Positions 1 to 8,802 of a stretch of DNA of 64,000 nucleotides are shown piece after piece (the first letter of the stretch is position 1; each line of letters begins with the position of its first letter). Origin of the DNA: DATAQC01 sp051005135. GTDB lineage: Bacteria > Actinomycetota > Acidimicrobiia > Acidimicrobiales > AC-14. The position numbers and the translations under genes are program-made. A model generated the notes under the pieces. The model was not told the origin of the DNA. It saw only the letters and a program-made list of their open reading frames with translations, and searched no databases. The stretch lies in contig JBPCJQ010000031.1 in assembly GCA_051005135.1 (NCBI GenBank), positions 1 to 64,000 of the forward strand, given 5' to 3'.

Positions 1-2
1 GG

Positions 3-149
3 GAGTGCTTCCACCCCTATTGCGACATCCCCGCCCACGAATGCGACATCGACCATATCCAGCCTTTCGCTGCCGGCGGCCCCACCACCCGGGCCAACGG
101 CCGCCCTGCGTGCAGCTTCCACAACCGACAACGGCATCGACGAAAGTAG
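3..149 (+). CDS. HNH endonuclease, C-terminal fragment (5' end outside window)
   Basis: The reading frame enters from the left edge and ends at TAG 147-149, giving the last 48 residues of a protein. It contains an HNH nuclease core: paired cysteines (ECFHPYC, HEC), the IDHI motif, a GGPTT turn, an asparagine and a final CSFHN zinc/metal motif. This is the usual C-terminus of the DUF222/HNH proteins that are highly repeated in actinobacterial genomes, where the N-terminal DUF222 part would lie upstream. Metal-dependent DNA cleavage is the family activity; the biological role of this family is unclear. The DUF222 assignment is inferred because only the HNH end is visible. Confidence 0.75.
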   Translation, partial: ECFHPYCDIPAHECDIDHIQPFAAGGPTTRANGRPACSFHNRQRHRRK

Positions 150-179
150 ACCCACCCCTCTTCCGGGGGGCGGGTCTAC
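146..179. terminator. Strong hairpin, likely bidirectional terminator
   Basis: GTAGACCC (146-153) pairs with GGGTCTAC (172-179), continued after one mismatch by CCCC (155-158) with GGGG (167-170). It starts inside the HNH stop codon and lies between that gene and the converging gene at 229-855. There is no T-run, as is common in high-GC actinobacteria. Confidence 0.6.
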
Positions 180-228
180 GCGGAGCTGGGCGGCGTTCAA
201 CGGACGAGGCGGAGGGGGCGCGTGTGGG

Positions 229-855
229 TCAGGACCGACGGCGCAAGAGGTGGCGGAGGCGGCCCTTGGGTTGGGGCGGTGAGGGAATCACCGGAGGGCT
301 GACCGGTTGTTGCGAGCGTTGGAGGAGGTCGGCCAGCGATCGGCGCAAGGCGTCGAGCTCCGCCTTGGCGGCTGTCGCGGCCCCCGCGTCGGCTTCGGCT
401 GCGGCCAGGATGCTGGCGGCCTTCTCGTGGGCGGCGGCGAGGATGTCGGCCGCTTCACGCTGGGCAGCCTTGCGGGTGCGGATGACGAACTCGTTGGTGG
501 CCTCCCGCCGGGTGGAGGCCTCGGCGGCCGACGCCTCTGCCAGCCGGGCGGCCTCGGCCTGGGCCCGGGTGACCACTCGTTCGGCATCGGAGCGGGCTTG
601 GGTCACTTCCGAATCGGCCTGGCCGAAGGCCGCGGCTGCCGACTCGACCACGTCGCGCACGGTCGAAAGCTGCCGGCGGAGCCGTGCCACGCCGAGCGAC
701 ACGGCAGAGCTGCGAGACTCGCGCTCCGGCGGCTGCTCTCCGCCGGCAAGGTCACCGAGAAGGGCGTCGATCGCCCGGGTGAGCTGTTCGAGCTCGGCTG
801 CCGGTTGGCTGGGGGGCGTTGTCGCAGCGGGCTGCGACTCTTGAGGTTCGGACAT
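229..855 (-). CDS. Alanine-rich coiled-coil protein, DivIVA/ATP-synthase-b-like helix
   Basis: A 208-residue protein with no signal peptide. Residues about 15-55 are acidic and variable. Residues about 65-175 are a long Ala/Glu/Arg-rich heptad stretch typical of coiled coils such as DivIVA-like scaffolds or the b subunit of ATP synthase. The tail is proline-rich and then strongly basic (ends RHLLRRRS), which could bind membrane or nucleic acid. The start is ATG at 853-855. It converges on the HNH gene and is divergent from hisI. I do not recognise a specific family; coiled-coil similarity alone does not fix the function, although cell-pole or cell-wall scaffolding is plausible. Confidence 0.6.
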   Translation of the reverse strand: MSEPQESQPAATTPPSQPAAELEQLTRAIDALLGDLAGGEQPPERESRSSAVSLGVARLRRQLSTVRDVVESAAAAFGQADSEVTQARSDAERVVTRAQAEAARLAEASAAEASTRREATNEFVIRTRKAAQREAADILAAAHEKAASILAAAEADAGAATAAKAELDALRRSLADLLQRSQQPVSPPVIPSPPQPKGRLRHLLRRRS

Positions 856-937
856 GAGCGAACAGGCTAGGTGACACCCGGCCCGCTGATAGGGATCGCC
901 GGCGATCTTCGGACCGCCCCCCGCCTACCATGAGAAG

Positions 938-1372
938 GTGCCTGTCGCCACGCCCATTGCCGCTACCCCTGCCCAACTGGCCGGTTTGGCTTACAACCAG
1001 AACGGGCTGGTGCCGGCCATCGTGCAGGAGGAGGGCACGGGCAGCGTCTTGATGCTGGCCTGGATGAACGAGGAATCGCTGCGCCGCACGCTCGACAGCG
1101 GTCGGACATGGTTCTGGAGCCGCTCCCGCCGGGAGTACTGGTGCAAGGGAGAGACGTCAGGGGATCGCCAGTGGGTGCGGGGCGCCTACTACGACTGCGA
1201 CGCCGACACCGTCCTGTTGGTGGTGGAGCAGGAAGGCCGGGGTGCCTGCCACACCGGCGAGCACTCGTGTTTCTACCGTGCCTTTGGAGCGAGGACCGAC
1301 GCGGAGCGGCAGCCCGCAGCGATCAGCAAGTACGGCCAAGACCAACGCGATGCTGCGGCCGACGAGGGCTGA
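938..1372 (+). CDS. hisI: Phosphoribosyl-AMP cyclohydrolase
   Basis: Catalyses the third step of histidine synthesis, opening the purine ring of phosphoribosyl-AMP in the cytosol. The 144-residue sequence shows the family signatures: SRSR (61-64), KGETSG (70-75), the metal-binding DCDAD (86-90) and the zinc site CHTGEHSCF (104-112). There is no fused HisE domain. The start is GTG at 938; a TACCAT box at 926-931 lies six bases before it, so the message may be leaderless. Its end overlaps the trpE start by 23 bases, so histidine and tryptophan genes are probably co-transcribed here. Confidence 0.95.
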   Translation: MPVATPIAATPAQLAGLAYNQNGLVPAIVQEEGTGSVLMLAWMNEESLRRTLDSGRTWFWSRSRREYWCKGETSGDRQWVRGAYYDCDADTVLLVVEQEGRGACHTGEHSCFYRAFGARTDAERQPAAISKYGQDQRDAAADEG

Positions 1373-2888
1373 GTTCGCGGCGCTGGCCCGCGACCACACT
1401 GTCGTCCCTGTCTGGAGCGAACTGGCCGCCGACCTGGAGACCCCCGTCTCAGCCTTCCTCAAGCTGGTGCCGTCGGGGCCCGGGTTCCTCCTGGAGTCGG
1501 TCGAGCACGGCGACCGGTGGGGACGCTTCTCTTTCGTCGGGCGCCAGGCTTCCTCGGTGTTGGTGGCTTCGGGAGGCCACATCAGCGTCGAGGGCAACCT
1601 CCCCCGAGGAGTGCCCCTGAACAGGGGGGTGCTGGCCGCGGTGGAGGGTCTCCTCGAGGCCTGTCGTTCCCCGGTGCTGGCAGACCTGCCACCCCTGCAC
1701 GGTGGAGTGGTCGGCTACCTCGGATACGACGTGGTGCGCGAGGTCGAGCGCCTGCCGGACGTGCCCTACGACGACCTCGGCCATCCCGACACTGTGCTGT
1801 CGGTGATCGGCCAGCTCGCCGCCTTCGACCATTGGCGCCAGCGCATGTACCTCATCGACAACGTGGTTGTTCCCGATCGCGCCACCTCCGCCGACCTCGA
1901 CAACGTCTACGACAGGGCGGCACAACGGGTCGACGAGATGGCCGCCGACTTGGGACGCCCGTTGCCCTACGTACCCGTTGCCCCCCCGGTTGGCGACGAA
2001 GCCCTGCCCGAGGTGCGGTCTACCGTCGGGCCGGCGTCCTACCGCGAGGCGGTAGCCGTTGCCAAGGATCACATCCTGGCCGGCGACATCTTCCAGGTCG
2101 TATTGTCGCAGCGCTTCGACCTCGATCTTGGCGCCGAGCCATTCGACGTCTACCGGGTGCTGCGCCAGGTCAACCCCAGCCCCTACATGTACTTCCTCCG
2201 GCACTCGAAGGTGACCGTGCTGGGCTCGTCACCCGAACCCATGGTGCAGCTGCGAGACGGCGTCGTGGTCTCTCGCCCCGTGGCCGGCACCCGGCCCCGG
2301 GGACGTACCGACGAGGAGGACCGCCGCCTGGCCGGTGAGCTCATCGAGCACCCCAAGGAGGTGGCCGAGCACGTGATGCTGGTCGACCTGGCCCGCAACG
2401 ACGTGGGCAGGGTGGTCGAGTTCGGCACCGAGGTAGTCGACGAGCTGATGACGCTCGAGCGCTACAGCCACGTGATGCACATGACGTCGCAGGTGTCGGG
2501 CCGGCTGCGCGTCGGCCTGGGTCCCATCGACGTGCTGCGGGCCACCCTGCCGGCGGGCACCGTATCGGGAGCGCCCAAGGTCAGGGCCATGGAGATCATC
2601 GACGCGCTGGAGCCCACCAAGCGCGGGCCCTACGCCGGCGTAGTCGGCTACTTCGACTTCTCGGGCAACCTCGACACGGCCATCACCATTCGCACCATGG
2701 TCGTCGGACCCGATGGGCGGGCGTCGGTGCAGGCGGGGGCAGGGATCGTGGCCGACTCCGACCCCGCCGCCGAGGACGCAGAGTGCCACGACAAAGCCGC
2801 TGCCCTTCTGGCTGCGGTGCCGGCCGCCAGGCGCATGCGGGCGGCCGCGGCGGGCGTTGCGGTGGGAGCAGGAGGGGCCGGTGGCTGA
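1350..2888 (+). CDS. trpE: Anthranilate synthase component I
   Basis: Converts chorismate and ammonia (or glutamine, with TrpG) to anthranilate, the first committed step of tryptophan synthesis. The 512-residue protein has the chorismate-binding domain landmarks in order: AGDIFQVVLSQRF, NPSPYMYFL, LGSSPEP, RPVAGTRPRG, the EHVMLVDLARND helix, PAGTVSGAPKVRAME, and QAGAGIVADSDP near the end. The ATG at 1350 is preferred over an earlier in-frame start because it gives a normal N-terminus, and it lies inside the end of hisI. trpG and trpD are not in the window. The last 20 residues are Ala/Gly-rich and overlap the next gene. Confidence 0.95.
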   Translation: MLRPTRAEFAALARDHTVVPVWSELAADLETPVSAFLKLVPSGPGFLLESVEHGDRWGRFSFVGRQASSVLVASGGHISVEGNLPRGVPLNRGVLAAVEGLLEACRSPVLADLPPLHGGVVGYLGYDVVREVERLPDVPYDDLGHPDTVLSVIGQLAAFDHWRQRMYLIDNVVVPDRATSADLDNVYDRAAQRVDEMAADLGRPLPYVPVAPPVGDEALPEVRSTVGPASYREAVAVAKDHILAGDIFQVVLSQRFDLDLGAEPFDVYRVLRQVNPSPYMYFLRHSKVTVLGSSPEPMVQLRDGVVVSRPVAGTRPRGRTDEEDRRLAGELIEHPKEVAEHVMLVDLARNDVGRVVEFGTEVVDELMTLERYSHVMHMTSQVSGRLRVGLGPIDVLRATLPAGTVSGAPKVRAMEIIDALEPTKRGPYAGVVGYFDFSGNLDTAITIRTMVVGPDGRASVQAGAGIVADSDPAAEDAECHDKAAALLAAVPAARRMRAAAAGVAVGAGGAGG

Positions 2889-3816
2889 CGTGCCGTCGAC
2901 GACCGCACCGACGCCCGAGGGGGTGGCTGGCTACCGGGCCGTGCGTGACGACGCCGGGGTGATCGACCTGCCCCGTGACTTCGTATCGGTGGCCGGGCCC
3001 GACGCCGAGAGGTTTCTCGAGGGCCAGCTCTCCCAGGACGTCGCTGCCATACCGTCCGGCGGTTCGGCCTGGGCCCTGCTCCTGCAACCGCAGGGCAAGA
3101 TGGTGGCCCTCCTGCGGGTCACGCGCACCGGTGGCGATGTCGGCGCGCAGTCCTTCGTGCTCGACACCGACGCCGGCTTCGGGGCGGCGGTGATGGAGCG
3201 CCTGGTGCGGTTCAAGCTGCGAGTGCGTTGCGACATCGAGGCCCTCGACTGGAGATGCATCGCGGTGCGGGGCCCGCGCTCCCATGAGGCAGTCGCCACC
3301 GGCGAGGGGCTGGCCGCCTCGGCCGATTGGCCGGGGCTCAACGGGGCCGACCTGATCGGCGACGCGCCGGTCGCCCCAGCGGGCGTGCTGACCTGCCCCA
3401 AGGCGGCATGGGAGGCGGTGCGCATCGAGGCCGGCATCCCGGCCATGGGCCGTGAGCTCGACGAGCGCACCATCCCCGCCGAAGCCGGCGTGGTGGGCCC
3501 GGCGGTAAGTTTTACCAAGGGCTGCTACACGGGCCAGGAGCTGGTGGCCCGCATCGACTCGCGGGGTGGCAACGTGCCCCGGCACCTGTGCGGAGTGATC
3601 ATGCCCGATGGAGTGCGTGCCCCGGCGGGGGCGGCGCTGCGAGCTGACGGCCGCGACGTGGGGGCTCTCACCAGCGTGGCCTGGTCCCCGGGACGAGGCG
3701 TCGGGGTGGCCCTGGCCTACGTGGGCCGAGCCGTCACCCCACCGGCCGAAGTCGAGCTGAGCTGGGAGGGGGGGTCGGCGCTCGCCCGGGTCGAGCCCCT
3801 GCCGCTCGCCACCTGA
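2881..3816 (+). CDS. ygfZ: YgfZ/GcvT-domain folate-binding protein
   Basis: A folate-dependent protein of the aminomethyltransferase fold that supports iron-sulfur cluster repair or assembly in characterised relatives. The diagnostic YgfZ signature KGCYTGQE starts at residue 213, followed by the expected RIDSRGG. Earlier residues form the GcvT-like fold with an FLEGQLSQD segment near the N-terminus. Length (311) is normal. The GTG at 2881 overlaps the trpE stop by 8 bases, suggesting translational coupling, though the protein has no role in tryptophan synthesis; such hitch-hiking is common in compact actinobacterial operons. Confidence 0.88.
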   Translation: MADVPSTTAPTPEGVAGYRAVRDDAGVIDLPRDFVSVAGPDAERFLEGQLSQDVAAIPSGGSAWALLLQPQGKMVALLRVTRTGGDVGAQSFVLDTDAGFGAAVMERLVRFKLRVRCDIEALDWRCIAVRGPRSHEAVATGEGLAASADWPGLNGADLIGDAPVAPAGVLTCPKAAWEAVRIEAGIPAMGRELDERTIPAEAGVVGPAVSFTKGCYTGQELVARIDSRGGNVPRHLCGVIMPDGVRAPAGAALRADGRDVGALTSVAWSPGRGVGVALAYVGRAVTPPAEVELSWEGGSALARVEPLPLAT

Positions 3817-3821
3817 CAGCC

Positions 3822-4643
3822 GTGCCGCACCGGAGCCAGCCGGCATTGACGCGGGGGGTCGCGGTGATGGCCGTGGCGCTGGTGATAAGCGCCTGCACCG
3901 GCGGATCGGGCTCGGGCTCGAAGGCAGCACCGCCCACCTCCAGTGTCGCCACCGAGCCGGTGCCGACCACTGCCGCCCCTGCCCCCGCGCCCACCACCAC
4001 GATCACCACCTTGGCCGGCCACCCCCGACTCGTGACCACCGTCAGCGGTGCCCTCGGCCCTGGTACGGCACGGCTGGCGGGCAGCGTGGTCGGCCCCGGC
4101 GGCGCAGTACCGGGGGCGAGCGTGCGGGTCGAGCGCCTCGCCGGCACCGCCACGGCCGCTACCACCGTCCAGACCGGCCCCGACGGCCGATGGGCCCTCG
4201 ACTCCGTCAACGGCGGCCGCTACCGGCTCCGGGCTTGGAGGGCACCCGACATGGCCCAGCTGTCTCCCACCCTCGTGTTCGTGGTGGCCACGCAGCCCGA
4301 GATGGTCGACCTCACCGTGGCTCGATTCGGCGACGGGAGCCCGGTCGCCACCGTCACGCCCAACCCGCCGGTGGTCGGCCAGCCTGCTTCGCTGGTGGTC
4401 ATGGTGGGGGGCGGCAGCGTTGACGCCGACGGGATCCTGCACTCCCAGCCTCGCCCCGGCGTGACCGTGCAGCTGGTCGTGATCGCCGGCCTGGCTCTGT
4501 CGTCGCCGGATACGGTGGCCACCGACGCCTCCGGCAACGCGGGGTTCACCGTGACCTGCACCCAGCCCGGTCCACCGTCGGTAGCTGTGAACCTAGATGG
4601 CGCGCGCCGCCCCCTCGACCTCCCGCCTTGCTCGGGAAAATGA
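3822..4643 (+). CDS. Secreted lipoprotein with a carboxypeptidase-regulatory-like domain
   Basis: A 273-residue protein beginning at GTG 3822, five bases after ygfZ. A basic N-terminus and hydrophobic stretch lead to a lipobox (LVISAC, Cys at about residue 26), followed by a long Ser/Thr/Pro/Ala linker to about residue 65. Residues about 80-160 look like a carboxypeptidase-regulatory or transthyretin-like beta-sandwich (PGASVRVERL, GPDGRWAL, YRLRAW). A second Ig-like stretch ends in CTQPG and PPCSGK cysteines. It should be lipid-anchored outside the membrane. No enzymatic motif is seen, so an adhesive or sensory role for the neighbouring kinase is only a guess. Confidence 0.65.
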   Translation: MPHRSQPALTRGVAVMAVALVISACTGGSGSGSKAAPPTSSVATEPVPTTAAPAPAPTTTITTLAGHPRLVTTVSGALGPGTARLAGSVVGPGGAVPGASVRVERLAGTATAATTVQTGPDGRWALDSVNGGRYRLRAWRAPDMAQLSPTLVFVVATQPEMVDLTVARFGDGSPVATVTPNPPVVGQPASLVVMVGGGSVDADGILHSQPRPGVTVQLVVIAGLALSSPDTVATDASGNAGFTVTCTQPGPPSVAVNLDGARRPLDLPPCSGK

Positions 4644-4681
4644 CCTCTAGAGACGCAGGGGCTTGATCTCGGCGGTTGGCC

Positions 4682-6013
4682 TCAGCTTCCGACGATGGCC
4701 ATGGGCCGCAGCCAGACCACGACTTGGGTTCCGCCGCCGGGGCGTGCCTCGGCGCGTACGGCGCCACCCATGGCGTCGACCAGCTCGGCCACGATGGCCA
4801 GGCCCAGGCCTGTCCCCACCTGGCGGGCGGCCGCCCGGGTCGACTGCCAGAACGGCTCGAACACGTGGGCCAGGTCGGCACCGAGGATGCCGGGTCCGTC
4901 GTCGTCGACCCAGACGGACACACCGCCGGGCGCAGAAGCCGTCCCCACCACGATCCTCGAGCGGGCGAACTTCAGGGCGTTCTCGATGAGGTTGGCCACC
5001 ACCTGGGCCAGGCGGTCGGGGTCGGCAGCCGCCTCCACGCCGCGGTTGCCCCCCTCCACTACAAGGGCGACGCCGGCCGCCTCGGCGGCGGGGACGAAGC
5101 CGTCGGCGGTGTCCACCACCACCTCGGCCACGTCGGTGCGGCGGATGTCCAGCGAGAAGCGCCGGGCCCCCAGGTTGGCCAGCTCCAGAAGGTCGGCGAC
5201 CAGTCGCTCGAGCCGCCTGGCCTCGGCCAGCACCACCGCGGCGGCCTGAGGCGGATCGGGCACGCGGCCGTCGGCCAGGGCCTCGGCGTAGCCCCGGATG
5301 GAGGTGAGAGGCGTGCGCAGGTCATGGGACACCGACAGCAGGAACTGACGCTCGAGGCCGCGGGAGCGCTCCAGGCTGGCGGCCATCACGTTGATGGACT
5401 CGGCCAGGGCGGCCAGGTCCTCCCCGTCGCTCGGGTGCACGGGCACGCGGGCAGCCAGGTCGCCAGAGGCGATGCGCCGGGTGGCCTGGCGAGCCTCGCG
5501 CAGGGGAAGGGTGAGACGCCGCCCCAGGCTGGTAGCGATCGCCGCGGCCACCGCCAAGGTGATGGCCCCAACCGCCAGTATCACCAACCCGACGCCCCGT
5601 CCCCCTCCGAGCCGGCGGGTGAGCACCACCACGAACAGGTTGTTGGGGCGCGGGACAGGAGCGGCAGCGAGCACGAGCGCCCCGTGGGCGCCGGTAACCG
5701 TCTTTCCCGCCCGCAACCGGGCGACGTGGAGGTCACCTGCGGTCACCCCGTCAGGGAGGAGCCCCCGCACACCGGCGGGGCCGATGGTGACGATGCGCAG
5801 GTCCTCCAGGCGCAGGGTGGCGGTCACCGTGCGCAGCACCATCCGGTTCTGCACGTCCTCCACCGTGGTGGCCAACCGCTGGGCCTGCGCCGCCAGCTCG
5901 GCGCGGGTGTGGCGGCGGTCGGCCAGGCGGGACAGGACCAGGGTGGCGACACTGGCCACCAGCAGGGCCCCGCCCACCACCGCGACCATGGTGAGGGTGA
6001 TGCGCCGGGTCAC
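4682..6013 (-). CDS. Two-component sensor histidine kinase
   Basis: A 443-residue membrane kinase. Transmembrane segments lie at about 8-29 and 140-162, enclosing an extracytoplasmic sensor of about 110 residues with no recognised fold. A HAMP linker follows (170-220), then the H-box SVSHDLRTP with His230, the N-box NLIENALKFA, and ATP-lid motifs DDDGPGI and GTGLGLAI. It autophosphorylates and passes phosphate to the response regulator encoded 13 bases upstream (6027-6713), with which it forms an operon. The signal is unknown; nothing in the neighbourhood fixes it. Confidence 0.92.
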   Translation of the reverse strand: MTRRITLTMVAVVGGALLVASVATLVLSRLADRRHTRAELAAQAQRLATTVEDVQNRMVLRTVTATLRLEDLRIVTIGPAGVRGLLPDGVTAGDLHVARLRAGKTVTGAHGALVLAAAPVPRPNNLFVVVLTRRLGGGRGVGLVILAVGAITLAVAAAIATSLGRRLTLPLREARQATRRIASGDLAARVPVHPSDGEDLAALAESINVMAASLERSRGLERQFLLSVSHDLRTPLTSIRGYAEALADGRVPDPPQAAAVVLAEARRLERLVADLLELANLGARRFSLDIRRTDVAEVVVDTADGFVPAAEAAGVALVVEGGNRGVEAAADPDRLAQVVANLIENALKFARSRIVVGTASAPGGVSVWVDDDGPGILGADLAHVFEPFWQSTRAAARQVGTGLGLAIVAELVDAMGGAVRAEARPGGGTQVVVWLRPMAIVGS

Positions 6014-6026
6014 GCCAGAGCCTCAG

Positions 6027-6713
6027 TCAGCCGAGCCGGTAGCCCACGCCCCAGACGGTGGCGAGGGGAAGGGCGTCACCCAGCTTCTTGCGCAGCTGGC
6101 GAACGTGCACGTCGACGGTGCGCTCGTCGCCGTACCAGCCCGGCCCCCACACCCCGTCGAGGAGCTGCTGGCGGGAGAGAGCCAAGCCGGCGTTCTCGGC
6201 CAGGTAGCGCAGGAGGTCGAACTCCCGGGTAGCCAGGGGCACGACTTCGTCACCGCGGCGGACCTCCCGCCGGCCCACGTCGACCTCCAGCCCCCCCACG
6301 CCCAGCACCTCGGGAGCGTCTCGGGGCCCGGCCTCGGTGCGGCGCAGTATGGCCTTGACCCGTGCCACCAGCTCCCGGGGGGCGAAGGGCTTGGCCACGT
6401 AGTCGTCGGCCCCCAGCTCCAGGCCCAGGACTCGGTCGATCTCACCGTCGCGCGCCGTCAGCATGACCACGGGCACGTCACTGGTCGCCCGCAGACGACG
6501 GCACACCTCGAGGCCGTCCATGCCCCCGGGCAGGCCGACGTCGAGGATCACCAGGCGGGGACGCTGGGCGCGGACTGCCTCCAGGCCCGCTGGACCGTCA
6601 GCCGCCTGCACCACCCTGAAGCCCTCTGGGCGCAGGTAGAGCTCGACCAGGTCGGCGATGTGACGATCGTCTTCGACCACCACGATGGTGCCGGCGTTGG
6701 TCCCTGGGGCCAT
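6027..6713 (-). CDS. OmpR/PhoB-family response regulator
   Basis: A 228-residue transcription factor. The receiver domain (8-120) has the acidic pair EDD (14-16), phospho-acceptor Asp58 in ILDVGLPGG, and Lys108 in DYVAKPF. The C-terminal winged helix shows the family pattern TREFDLLRYL, LSRQQLLDGVWG and RTVDVHVRQLRKKLG, ending GVGYRLG. The ATG at 6711-6713 gives the usual short N-terminus; longer in-frame versions would run over trpC. It is read divergently from trpC with 45 bases between them, and is followed by its histidine kinase. Confidence 0.93.
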   Translation of the reverse strand: MAPGTNAGTIVVVEDDRHIADLVELYLRPEGFRVVQAADGPAGLEAVRAQRPRLVILDVGLPGGMDGLEVCRRLRATSDVPVVMLTARDGEIDRVLGLELGADDYVAKPFAPRELVARVKAILRRTEAGPRDAPEVLGVGGLEVDVGRREVRRGDEVVPLATREFDLLRYLAENAGLALSRQQLLDGVWGPGWYGDERTVDVHVRQLRKKLGDALPLATVWGVGYRLG

Positions 6714-6758
6714 CGGCCCATGGTCGCATGGCTGGCCGTACCGGTAGCCTCGCCGGCC

Positions 6759-7538
6759 ATGGCGAGCATGCTCGAAAGGATCCTCGCCGCCCATCGGGCC
6801 GCGGCAGCCGCCGACCCCCGACCGGTCGCCGAACTGGCCGAGCGGGCTGCTGCCGCCCCTCCCAGCCGCGGTTTTCGGGCGTCCTTGGTCGGGCCCGGAC
6901 TGTCGGTGGTCGCCGAGGTCAAGCGCCGATCCCCGTCGGCGGGCCCGCTGGCACCCGACCTGGTTCCCGGCGAGCTGGCCCGCAGCTACCAGGCGGGCGG
7001 GGCCTCGGCCCTGTCGGTGCTCACCGACGCCGAGTTCTTCGGCGGCTCGGCCGCCGACCTGAGCCAGGCCCACGACGCCTGTGAGCTCCCTGTCCTGCGC
7101 AAGGACTTCACCGTGTCGGAGGCCGACGTCTACGACGCTCGGCTCATGGGCGCCGACGCCGTGCTGCTCATCGTGGCCGCCCTGTCCGACGCCGAGCTGG
7201 CCCGGTTCCGGGCCCTGGCCGCCGGCCTAAGCATGGACGCCCTAGTGGAGGTGCACACCGACGTGGAGCTCGACCGCGCCCTGGCGGCAGGCGCCGACCT
7301 GGTGGGCGTGAACCGCCGCGACCTGCAAACGTTCACCGTCGACGCCGATGTGGCCGAGCGCCTGGCCGCCCGCATCCCCGAGGGCGTAGTCACCGTGGCC
7401 GAGTCGGGCGTGCGCAACGCCGCCGACGCCGCCACCTTGGCCGCCTGCGGGTATTCCGCGGTTCTCGTGGGCGAGACCCTCGTCACCGCCGCCGATGCCG
7501 CCGCCGCCCTGGTCGAGCTCAGAGGGCCTGAGCTCTGA
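6759..7538 (+). CDS. trpC: Indole-3-glycerol-phosphate synthase
   Basis: Closes the indole ring in tryptophan synthesis. The 259-residue TIM barrel shows AEVKRRSPSAG, the catalytic VLRKDFTV, ADAVLLIVA, LVEVHTD, VGVNRRDLQTF, VAESGV and VLVGETLV. The start is ATG 6759, with ATG 6768 as an alternative. It should share an operon with trpF-trpB-trpA, but a 1.4-kb lower-GC stretch holding a broken secreted-protein gene intervenes, so either read-through or a second promoter is needed for the later genes. Confidence 0.95.
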   Translation: MASMLERILAAHRAAAAADPRPVAELAERAAAAPPSRGFRASLVGPGLSVVAEVKRRSPSAGPLAPDLVPGELARSYQAGGASALSVLTDAEFFGGSAADLSQAHDACELPVLRKDFTVSEADVYDARLMGADAVLLIVAALSDAELARFRALAAGLSMDALVEVHTDVELDRALAAGADLVGVNRRDLQTFTVDADVAERLAARIPEGVVTVAESGVRNAADAATLAACGYSAVLVGETLVTAADAAAALVELRGPEL

Positions 7539-7752
7539 GGCCGGTGCACCCGAAGCTCACCGGTGCGCGCCCAGTGTCGCAAGGTGCCTGCTCGCGTCCA
7601 AGCCGGTGCACACGAGGCGCATGGTCAGGTCCAAAGTGCAGCCCGGCGTGTAACGAGAGATTCATCTGCCGTTTATACGCCGTTCATGGACATGGCCATT
7701 GAGGTCGGGTATGCTACGAGCAAGCTCTTCTGTCAGCAAATCGGGCGCCGAG

Positions 7753-7777
7753 CTAGTACTGGGGAACGACGTACTAG
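7753..7777. repeat. Perfect inverted repeat before the secreted-protein gene
   Basis: CTAGTAC (7753-7759) and GTACTAG (7771-7777) are exact inverted copies separated by 11 bases. The site ends 21 bases before the ATG at 7799, so it may be an operator or a 5'-UTR hairpin. The rest of 7539-7798 is AT-richer than its neighbours and I see no gene in it. Confidence 0.45.
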
Positions 7778-7798
7778 ACCGAAAGAGAGATGGAGCAG

Positions 7799-8615
7799 AT
7801 GAGATGGAAGTCGGTGGTTCCCATTGCGGCTATTCTGGTAGGCACGGGATTGTCCGGTCTGAGCGCGGCGGATAACCCCAGATGCACGGGCCTCCGCGAA
7901 GGTTAGAGTGGATTCAGTGTCGAGCACATTCACGGCCTGTTCGGGCGTAAGCGTCCAGGAAGAAGGAGCCGACAGGCCATGCGACCCGGTCACGAGTGCC
8001 GGTTTCCGGCGCGACACCTTTCAGCGGCCAGGCAAGCTGATGCACGAACGAGTGACGGACCCTCGGTCCAGGGCGGTCACATCGGAACGAGACGTGGCGG
8101 GTACAGCCGATCAAGTCACTGCTGACCATGCCAGCGTCGACTTCGAGCCGGCGAACCTACCCGTGCCGGTGAAGGCCCCCGGAACTGTCACCAAACAAGA
8201 CGGCTGGACGGGACCAGGCTGTTGCTCGCCCTCAGGCAGCGGGATCCTTCACGTCTGGGTTCGTTACTGTTCCTCCTTCTGCGGCGCCGAGTACACCTTC
8301 AACGCCCAAACCAACTGGTCCTGGGGGGGAGGCATCCCCGGAGTCCGGTGGAGTACCGTCGATGTCTGCTGCACGTTCCAGTGGCTGAGCGGCGTCTCAG
8401 GCGCCTTTTATCAGGACGGTGGTGTCGTTTGGGGACTTCCCCAGTACTACTACGACTACTTGGGCCGAGGAAGCAATACGGGGTTCCTCAGCGACAAGGC
8501 GCAGATCGTCCACAATTGCGTGGTGCATTACGGCTGCTACACAGATCTGCGCCCAGCCATTGACATGTATGTCCATGACGACGCCTCGTCGTACTACCGA
8601 TCGTGGTCTTACTGA
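7799..8615 (+). pseudogene. Cysteine-rich secreted protein, frameshifted after its signal peptide
   Basis: ATG 7799 starts a clear signal peptide (MRWKSVVPIAAILVG, GLSGLSAADNP) that runs out of frame at TAG 7904-7906. The following frame is open from 7863 to the stop at 8613-8615. Removing one C from the CCCC run at 7876-7879 joins the two cleanly (AADNP then DARASAKV). The mature part carries about ten cysteines, including GCC, CSSFC and CC pairs, and is rich in Gly, Trp and Tyr, which suggests a disulfide-bonded extracellular protein. I recognise no family. Internal re-initiation at GTG 7908 would yield an unexported product. Either a true frameshift mutation or a sequencing indel explains the break. 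Confidence 0.6.
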
Positions 8616-8616
8616 G

Positions 8617-8802
8617 ATGGACACGATTCCGAGAATCGTGGCGTCAGTATTAATTGGAATCGCGACCGCGTTCCTGGTCCTCGTGCTGTTCGCCCTCCTC
8701 GGAGTTCCGTCCATCGGCCCGGCGGAGATACTCCTGGTGGCCTTCGTCGCGATAACCGTGGCCTGGGCATTCAGTCGCAGGCATCGCTCTTCGCCGGCTT
8801 AG
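8617..8802 (+). CDS. Small two-helix membrane protein
   Basis: A 61-residue protein starting at ATG 8617, one base after the stop of the cysteine-rich secreted gene. It has two hydrophobic segments (about 8-28 and 34-52) separated by a short Gly/Pro turn, and a basic tail (SRRHRSS). Its position suggests it works with the secreted protein, for example in export, immunity or anchoring, but no homology is recognised. Like that gene, it looks less GC-rich than the trp genes on either side. Confidence 0.5.
   Translation: MDTIPRIVASVLIGIATAFLVLVLFALLGVPSIGPAEILLVAFVAITVAWAFSRRHRSSPA

Noticed and set aside
860..937. Trp attenuator leader before hisI-trpE
   Set aside because: No leader peptide with tandem Trp codons and no alternative hairpins were found.
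2683..3930. 415-codon open frame on the minus strand across ygfZ
   Set aside because: Antisense shadow of a high-GC gene; Arg/His/Gly/Pro-rich with no motif, while the + strand has the YgfZ signature.
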